From positions 22,076,513-22,140,512 of the forward strand of contig OY743181.1 in assembly GCA_963555705.1 (NCBI GenBank): a stretch of 64,000 nt of DNA, written 5' to 3'. The translations under genes were made by a program, and so were the position numbers. Shown here in pieces: positions 56,838-64,000 of the stretch. The notes beneath the pieces were generated by a model that saw only the letters and a program-made list of their open reading frames with translations, was not told where the DNA came from and did no database searches. Each line of letters starts with the position of its first letter. Positions within the stretch are counted from its first letter, which is position 1. Source of the stretch: Ligustrum vulgare. Taxonomy: Eukaryota > Streptophyta > Magnoliopsida > Lamiales > Oleaceae.

Positions 56838-59085
56838 TAATCAATATTTTATTTTATTTCGAATTCAAGTAAAATAATGAATTTTTATTTTAATAAAGTT
56901 TCATAAGTAATAAAAAAATGAATTCTAAATTTGAAATAAAATAATGAGCCTATGAATTATTGCCATCATTTGGTAAATTGTTTTATTGATGAAATGGGTA
57001 TTTAAAAATGATTACTTTTCAATAATAATAAGTTAAAAATAATGTTGATCAAGAAAATGCCGAATATATCTACCAAATATTAGCTCAATGTTTCGAGTCA
57101 ATGAAGAAAACTACAATAAAATTATATTGCTAATTCAGATTAAATCGATAAATGGTTAGGATAATATTATCAATTATTTTAAATTGAAATATCACTACAT
57201 ACTATTAACGAAAATTATTTTAACATTTCTTCAAATGGATTTTTAACCACGTGTACTTTTTGTAACACATTTTATTCCCATTATTTATTTTTCCATAAAT
57301 AATCTTTTATAACCAGACATTTCTTGATAAACGTTTATTTGATAATTCGTTTAAAAATTTTGATTATAAATAGCGACGTAACAATATTCCATTAGTTTAT
57401 TTTGAAATACCGAAATAGGTGAATAAAGAATTGCTTCTGTCAAGAATTGGGCATTTTATTTTTAATTTTTTTTAAAATTGTCGAATGATGTGTACAACAT
57501 GGACGGGTATAAATGAAGCCCATAAAAAACACGATAAAAATTATAATCTATGTCATAGTTAACATTTGTAATTTTAATTAAACAACCAATATTTTATTTT
57601 ATTTCAAATTTCGAATTCAGGTAAAATAATGAATTTTTATTTTAGTAAAGTTTTCTAAGTAATAAAAAAATGAATTCTGAATTTGAAATAAAATAATGAG
57701 CCTATGAATTATTGCCATCATTTGGTAAATTGTTTTATTGATAAAATGAGTAGTTAAAAATGATTACTTTAAAATAATAATAATAAGTTAAAAATAATGT
57801 TGATCAAGAAAATTCCGAATATATCTACCAAATATTCGCTCAATGTCTCTAGTCAATGAATAAAATTACAATAAAATTATATTGCTAATTCAGATTAAAT
57901 CGATAAATGACTATGATAATATTATCAATTATTTTAAATTGAAATATCATTACATACTATTAACGAAAATTATTTTAACATTTCTTCAAATGGCTTTTTA
58001 ACCACGTGTACTTTTTGTAACACATTTTATTCCCATTATTTATTTTTCCATAAATAATCTTTTATAACCAGACATTTCTTGATAAACGTTTATTTGATAA
58101 TTCGTTTAAAAAAATTGTTTATAAATAGCGACGTGACAATATTCCATTAATCTATTTTGAAATACCGAAATAGGTGAAAAAAGAATTGCTTCCGTCAAGA
58201 ATTGAACATTTTATTTATTTATTTTTTAAATTGTCGAAAGATGTGTACCACGTGGACGGGTATAAACGAAGCCCATAAAAAACACGATAAAAATTATAAT
58301 CTATGTCATAGTTAACATTTGTAATTTTAATTAAATAACCAATATTTTATTTTATTTCAAATTTTGAATTCAGGTAAAATAATGAATTTCTATTTTAGTA
58401 AAGTTTTCTAAGTAATAAAAAAATAAATTCTGAATTTGAAATAAAATAATGAGCCTATGAATTATTGCCATCATTTGGTAAATTGTTTTATTGATAAAAT
58501 GAGTAGTTAAAAATGATTACTTTATAATAATAATAATAAGTTAAAAATAATGTTGATCAAGAAAATGCCGAATATATCTACCAAATATTCGCTCAATGTC
58601 TCTAGTCAATGAATAAAATTACAATAAAATTATATTGCTAATTCAGATTAAATCGATAAATGACTATGATAATATTATCAATTATTTTAAATTGAAATAT
58701 CACTACACACTATTAACGAAAATTATTTTAACATTTCTTCAAATAGCTTTTTAACCACATGTACTTTTTGCAACAATTTTATTCCCATTGTTTATTTTTT
58801 CATAAAAAATCTTTTATAATCACACATTTCTTGATAAACGTCTATTTGATAATTCGTTTAAAAAAATTGTTTATAAATAGCGACGTGACAATATTCCATT
58901 AGTTTATTTTGAAATACCGAAATAGGTGAAAAAAGAATTGCTTCCGTCAAGAATTGAACATTTTATTTATTTATTTTTTAAATTGTCGAAAGATGTGTAC
59001 CACGTAGACGGGTATAAACGAAGTCCATAAAAAATACGATAAAAATTATAATCTATTTCATATTTAACATTTGTAATTTTAATTA
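56838..59085 (+). repeat. Three tandem copies of a 752-bp repeat
   Basis: The marker GAGCCTATGAATTATTGCCA starts at 56946, 57698 and 58451 (spacing 752 and 753). The units share blocks such as TTTTTAACCACGTGTACTTT and ATTCCATTAGTTTATTTTGA and differ by a few percent. No open reading frame. Confidence 0.93.
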
Positions 59086-59182
59086 ATAACACGTTTCACA
59101 ATCACATCACTTTGAAATAACATATTTCATTAATTTTTATTAAATATATATGTCAAATAGTGGTGAAATTCTAAATTTTGTT

Positions 59183-59210
59183 CCGTGAATCGCACGGGTG
59201 CGAATACTAG
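59183..59210 (+). mobile_element. Helitron-like 3' terminus after the tandem repeat
   Basis: Hairpin CCGTG-AATCG-CACGG (59183-59197) is followed after 9 nt by CTAG then T. It lies about 100 bp past the 752-bp array, which may therefore be internal to a Helitron. The 5' end was not identified. Confidence 0.6.
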
Positions 59211-59353
59211 TTTTGCTATTAAAATAGCAAAAATTCGAAAATTGAATGGAAAAAAGGCACCTCAACATTTGTTGGGGTGTAAAACAATAGGACAATATGT
59301 GGGATCCTTGTTGGTGGGGGATTATAAAGGATAATTGTACATAAACCATTTTT

Positions 59354-59586
59354 TAAAAAGGGTTGAACCGCAACCTCAATGACTATCACCTGCTTTGCTC
59401 TGGATCTTGTTGAATAATGTAAATCACAAGATGTGATTCAAGTAATGCAGAGTTGAGGGCTTGTCCTTTAATTCTGTTTGTCAAGGCCTTTTCCATTTTT
59501 CGGGAATCGAACCCTCACCAGGTAACTGCGAGCGAGATTGGATTTTTCTGTCCTCACCTTTCATCACTTGAACTATGCTCTGGGAG
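59354..59586 (-). mobile_element. tRNA-derived SINE with 19-bp target duplication
   Basis: The flanks TTGTACATAAACCATTTTT (59335-59353, 59587-59605) are identical. On the minus strand TAGTTCAAGTG fits an A box and GGTTCGATTCC is a perfect B box. About 230 bp. Confidence 0.82.
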
Positions 59587-59729
59587 TTGTACATAAACCA
59601 TTTTTCTTATGAATTGAAATATGACCCTTATAAAAATTTGCTTAAATTTAAGATTTTTTTTTTATAAAAAAAATCCAAATTTACGCCCTAAATATCATTA
59701 GCATCAAGATGCAAAGGCCTGAGCTAAAG

Positions 59730-61425
59730 AACCCGAACCAGCGATTCGGTTCGGTTCGATTCTATCAAAAATTTAAACGGTTCTGGTTTTAAAAATTAAA
59801 AACCATCGGTTCCGGTTCTTAGTTCAGAACCAGAACCAAAAACCAAAAAAAATAAAATAATAATAATAATTAAAAAACTCATCAATTCTTAAACTTAATG
59901 CATGTTATCATGTCCATTAGTTAATATCAATTACCCAACAATTATTAACTCATTCAACGTTACAATAACTATAAGTAAAACAAGTAATAAACAAAAAATC
60001 ATAGATTAAAAATCATTTTTCTTTCACTGGTCCTTCTTCAGCTATCAAGCCTTCAGCTGTCAGTTCTTCAAGAATCAACAAACAATAAATCTTCAGTCTT
60101 CATCTTACAATTAATTGTTATCTTGTTTTCAAGGATTTTTTGGACTTGTACGATTGTTTCCTGAAAAGGTGGAGAATTACGAGCAGAAATTGAAGAATTT
60201 TTAGAAGAGCACATGCCCGCTGATGAGGAGATACGTTACTATCTAGAAGAGAGTGAATATTTTGATGTCAAGGATTTTGAGTGTTGTATTCGCATTTTGA
60301 TCAAGGTCAATGACCTTACCGTCTTACGACTATTACCAGCCGGAATCTACCATGGTCTATTCGCTTAAGTTTGAAAATTTTGGTTTAGGAAATCAGAATC
60401 AGAAACAGAACTAGAACTAAGGGTGGGAAAAATAACCGGAACCGATATGATCGAACCGGAACCGAATCGAAAAAATCGGAACTATATGGTTTTAAAAAAA
60501 TAAAATAGGAAATCGATTTTGGAACCAAGAACCGATTGGTTTTCAGTTCGGTTCTCGGTTCCGCCTTTAGAACCGAAAATCGAAGTTAGTACTGGTCTTT
60601 GATCCTTCTTTATTATTTTTTTATGGTCTTAATTGGTTGTCCTAAAACTAAAAATCAAAAGAATTTGTAATTTTTTTGGATAAAGTGAAAATAATTAATT
60701 TCTTTTTATGAAATTTGTTACGTCTCTACCTCATTGTAACTTTTAACTTCACACTTGGATTGAAATTCTTATTAAATGAAAATTGAATGAGACTAACTTA
60801 TTAATAAGCGAAGTTGTAAATGACCACAATGAAGTTAATTAAAAATTTAAATACAAATATAAAATAATTAATAATGATGCATTTAAAACTCATTATTCAT
60901 CCCAGAAGTTTACTATATTACCATGCTGGAAAAACCTTTTAGGCCATTTGTTTCCTATTTTTGTTTATGAATATCTTCCATTTCATGGAGAATCCTATAC
61001 TTTCTTTGGGGTGAAATGATTTTCAAAATCTTTGATCTTGGTATATTCGGTAGAAGTTTATTTCAGGTTATTGGCTCACTTCCTGAGGCCTGATGCTCCT
61101 CGATAAGGCTATCAAAAAATAATTATTATTGTAGAACCGAAACCAAACCAAAACCGAATAGTTTGGTTCGGTTTGGTTATTGCGATTCAATGGAACCGAA
61201 TGGTTCCATTTTACAAGAACCGAAAAAGTATGGTTCGGTTCCGATTCTTGAGATACTCGAACTGAACCACCCGACGACCACCCCTAACCAGAACTAGAAC
61301 TAAAAGAACCGAATAGTTCGGTTCCGGTTCCGGCTCCGGTTCGATTCTTCTATTGCAAAAAGAACCATTGGTTCGGTTCGGTTCCCTAAGAACCAAAACC
61401 ATATGGAACCATGCCCACACCTGCT
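59730..61425. repeat. GGTTCGGTTC/AACCGGAACC-rich repeat, probably two nested elements
   Basis: The outer part has CGGTTCCGGTTC-type runs at 59740-59840 and 61305-61410. An inner piece, about 60416-61290 with ends CTAAGGGTGGG and CCACCCCTAAC, is flanked by CAGAACTAGAA on both sides. Such runs are common in non-autonomous plant hAT-like elements. No coding capacity. Confidence 0.55.
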
Positions 61426-61574
61426 ACTAAAATTTAGATTCTAAGTATCATAATTTAAAAAGTATGACACATTAATACTTTAAAAAGGGCATAAATTTAG
61501 GGTATTATGCATTTGTCCGAAAGAAAATAAAAAAAAATAAAAAAATTGAAATGAAAGAAGTTATAATATGATGC

Positions 61575-61866
61575 CTCTCTAATGTGTCCGACCCGTGCAA
61601 GTCGACGCCATCTTCTTCGTCCGTTCCGGTTTCTGCAACAGGTAAGACTCCTTTTCTCTTCTTTCAGACTTCGGTCCTTCATTCGATCTTCGTTCTCTGT
61701 TTCTTTTTTCTTGTTCTTGGACGTGTCCGACCCGTATCATATAAGAACCATTTTCCGACACGAAAAATGGTGTGTCGGACTCGTGTCGCCGGCGTGTCGG
61801 CTTGTGTCCGTGTCCGATACGCGTCGGACACGGACTCGCCGACTTGTTGAGCGTGTCCGTGCTTTG
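61575..61866. repeat. GTGTCCGACACG-rich stretch
   Basis: Many direct and inverted copies of GTGTCGG/CCGACAC between 61585 and 61850 (e.g. GTGTCCGATACGCGTCGGAC). The open frame across it is a composition effect. It directly abuts the copy of the 47403 segment. Confidence 0.55.
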
Positions 61867-62057
61867 GAGTTGCCTAGTTCACACCGTGACTGGAAACCCG
61901 AGTTCTTCTTTGTCAAGGTTGCGAATTACCCCTTTTTAGAGGATTGGAGCGAAAAGAGGGTGCGAGCCCCGTGCTTCCACTGCTACTCGCATCTTGACTC
62001 TCAATCCAATTGCATAAATGCATTTCCTAAGCCTAGGACTAATTCTCAAACAATATA
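61867..62057 (+). repeat. Segmental duplication, copy B, left piece
   Basis: Matches 47403-47591 (PF04195-like end and right arm). The sequence then diverges, so the arm is cut. Confidence 0.88.
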
Positions 62058-62075
62058 TTTTCAAAATAATAATAT

Positions 62076-62122
62076 CTTATCTTAATCTTAATCTTATCTT
62101 ATCTTATCTTAATCTTAATATA
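62076..62122 (+). repeat. (TCTTA)n / (TCTTAA)n simple repeat
   Basis: Eight to ten tandem TCTTA and TCTTAA units. Confidence 0.9.
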
Positions 62123-62855
62123 TATAATAACTTAATTAACTTAATATATATAATAACAAGATAGTTGACCCAAGTTTTCCCGCAAAAACTGCTGACCTCA
62201 TTTTTTTTTTTTTTTTTTTTTGTCAAAATATGACATTTATTTGTTTAACTTAAGATTATTAAATATCAATTACATCAGTACCATTGCATTGACACTCATT
62301 CCCCACTATACGAGAATCAGTGCATTGGTACTAACAAATTATTTAATCAATTCTATAATACATTGATTCATTAGTCGGATAATTTTTATATGGATTTCAA
62401 GAACAAATTATGTAACATTCAAGAATGTAAAAAAAAAAAAAAAAAAAAACAATTTCCTTTTGCGAAATAGAATTTTTTATTTATTTTTATTTTTTATCAT
62501 TATTATATTTTGACATTACTAAAAATATCTACAAAAATATTATTTTTAACGTTGAGCAACATTAACGCAAGAAATAAAAAATATTGTTATTTTCCATAAA
62601 TAAATTTAATACATGTGCAATTCCTTTTCATGTATTGATTGATATTCTGCACGATCTAATTGGAAAGTTTTAATATCCTAAATTTTAATGATTGATATAA
62701 TAAAGTCCAATAAAGAAATTATGTCTATTCATTCTTTGGGAAAATATTTTTTTCCTGTGATTATTCTTTGAAATATGTTTAGCATTCATTAATTCACATC
62801 TCATTTTTTAAAATTCGTTTTTAACTATATTTTATTAATGATGTATTTTATAATT
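62123..62855. other. AT-rich filler between the two pieces of copy B
   Basis: No gene or defined element; contains long A and T runs. Confidence 0.5.
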
Positions 62856-63195
62856 AATCTGTACAGTAAAAATCACTTATACATAAAATAGGGGCAACTA
62901 TAATGGGTATAAAAATAGGCCCAAAATATTTATGCCCAAGACGATAAAAAAAAGGAATATTTGACCAGAAGTGGAAGCCCAATATCCAAGTACAATCAGA
63001 CACAAATAAAATCCCATTAGTTAGGCTACAAATGAAGAAAGTGAGTAGATGGATGTTCAATTTCAATTAATCCCATAGGAAGGATTGGGAATAATGGAAG
63101 AATTACCTAATAATTTGGTTTGCACTCTAGGAAAGAAGGATCAATGCTGGTTGAAATCAAGGAGACTAACATTAGGACAAGGGGGGAGTTACTAC

Positions 63196-63460
63196 CATTG
63201 TTTTCAAACTCGACCCGGCTGGGTTGACCCAGAAACTCGCGATCCAGCCAAAAAATCGGGCTGGATCACTTATAAAACCCAGTCGGGTCAAATCCGGCCG
63301 ACCCGATCAACTCAAACCAGTGTTTTATATATTTTTTATTTTTTATAATTTTTTTTATTTTTAAATATTATTTAATGCCCCAGTCGATTACGAGTTGACC
63401 CTCTGACCCTTGACCCAGTCTCTCAGTCGGGTCGATGATCGGGTAGGTCTAAAAACATTG
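63196..63460. mobile_element. Non-autonomous hAT element, copy B
   Basis: Orthologous to 52413-52694, with the same flanks GTTACTAC/TTTACTAC. Confidence 0.75.
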
Positions 63461-63800
63461 TTTACTACAAATGGAGGATGAAAATCAAGGAAAAAGGCCA
63501 TGTGAAAAAGGTGAAAAAATAAAAACTCGCATCAGCATTACACCATCCAAGAAAAAATATATAAACAAATTATATATACGTTTTTCTGCCAATAGTTCCA
63601 ATAATATTTCTAGGTAGTCCTTCACATGTTTTGCATGTCTCAATATTCAGCCGAAGTAATTGCACAAAGTTTAATTTACAGGATGCAGGTTCTGCTTATC
63701 CAACAGAAATGTGGTAGAATACTGGGATGTTATCAAGCTACCATATTTTTTATTGGAAGTATTGCTGATTACATGATTCAGCCTCATTCAGGTACATGAT

Positions 63801-64000
63801 TCATTGAGATACAACTGTTTTAAGATACGGTTCTCGCATGACCTGAAATTTTATAACCATTCTATCTCGAGGCGGCCAGCATTCTTTGATTACTGGATCA
63901 TCTGAGAAGTTCTGAATCCATGCTGATAGCAGCGGAAATTTCTCTTCATCTACCAATTTCAGATCCATTATCTCTTCCCAGATGCCGATTAGATTTGCCA
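63801..64000 (-). CDS. Second tau-class GST, C-terminal part of exon 2, cut by window edge
   Basis: The minus strand from 64000 reads ...[20 protein letters not shown], then [15 protein letters not shown] and [10 protein letters not shown] before TGA at 63801-63803. It differs from the 53027 gene by only a few residues (for example REPYL for LEPYL). The frame is open as far as visible, so it may be a functional tandem paralogue 10.8 kb from the first. Exon 1 is not in the window. Confidence 0.88.
   Translation of the reverse strand, partial: ANLIGIWEEIMDLKLVDEEKFPLLSAWIQNFSDDPVIKECWPPRDRMVIKFQVMREPYLKTVVSQ

Larger units (their letters stand above)
62860..64000 (+). repeat. Segmental duplication, copy B, right piece (with Pack-MULE empty site)
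   Basis: 62860-63011 matches 47865-48012 and 63012-64000 matches 52200-53230. At the junction (63003-63011) only one CAAATAAAA is present. The match runs off the window edge. Confidence 0.92.

Noticed and set aside
61582..62085. 167-codon open frame through the GTGTCGG-rich DNA into the PF04195-like end
   Set aside because: Its first part is low-complexity repeat and only the last third has family resemblance; an accidental join at a duplication breakpoint.

Overview
This is nuclear DNA of a flowering plant, almost certainly a eudicot. The evidence is plant Ty1/copia and Ty3/gypsy (including Athila-like) retrotransposons, hAT, MULE and PIF-type DNA elements, Helitron-like termini, a DYW-class pentatricopeptide protein, a tau-class glutathione transferase, and an intron-rich locus matching augmin subunit 7. 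The DNA is AT-rich. Most of the window is nested, decayed transposon sequence around three recognisable host loci. No prokaryotic or organellar gene cluster is visible.

Layout. 1-3996: decayed copia internal region with a PIF-type MITE. 3997-~14700: Athila-like element whose LTR is split by a complete pol-less gypsy element (4879-9110) and a hAT MITE. 14772-15653: inverted-repeat element and a MITE directly in front of AUG7. 15685-24824: AUG7 locus, nine exons, with a copia element in intron 1 and at least three disabling lesions. 25926-27246: DNA element whose ends are stacks of hairpins in mirror order. 27319-30628: long inverted-repeat element split by a small pol-less copia-type element. 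31961-41577: copia element carrying an antisense intronless LONELY GUY (LOG) retro-pseudogene and many small hairpins; a hAT transposon (38148-41472) sits in the TATA region of its 3' LTR. 41667-44348: intact DYW PPR gene only 89 bp after that LTR. 45803-47862: SINE cluster and a long inverted-repeat element with a gypsy-type-transposon ORF remnant. 48013-52190: a Pack-MULE carrying pieces of a calcium-dependent protein kinase gene and an omega-3 fatty acid desaturase gene. 53027-54489: intact two-exon tau GST gene on the minus strand. 55600-59600: Helitron-like ends, a threefold 752-bp tandem repeat and a tRNA-derived SINE. 59700-61866: AACCGGTTC-type and GTGTCGG-rich repeats. 61867-64000: second copy of the GST-containing segment, cut by the window edge.

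The strongest self-validating observation is the Pack-MULE. The duplicated segment at 62860-64000 preserves the empty insertion site, so the element's ends, its 9-bp target duplication (CAAATAAAA) and its timing (after the segmental duplication, or in only one copy) can be read directly from the window. Intact, probably functional genes are only the PPR gene and the GST gene; the second GST copy cannot be judged because its first exon lies outside the window.
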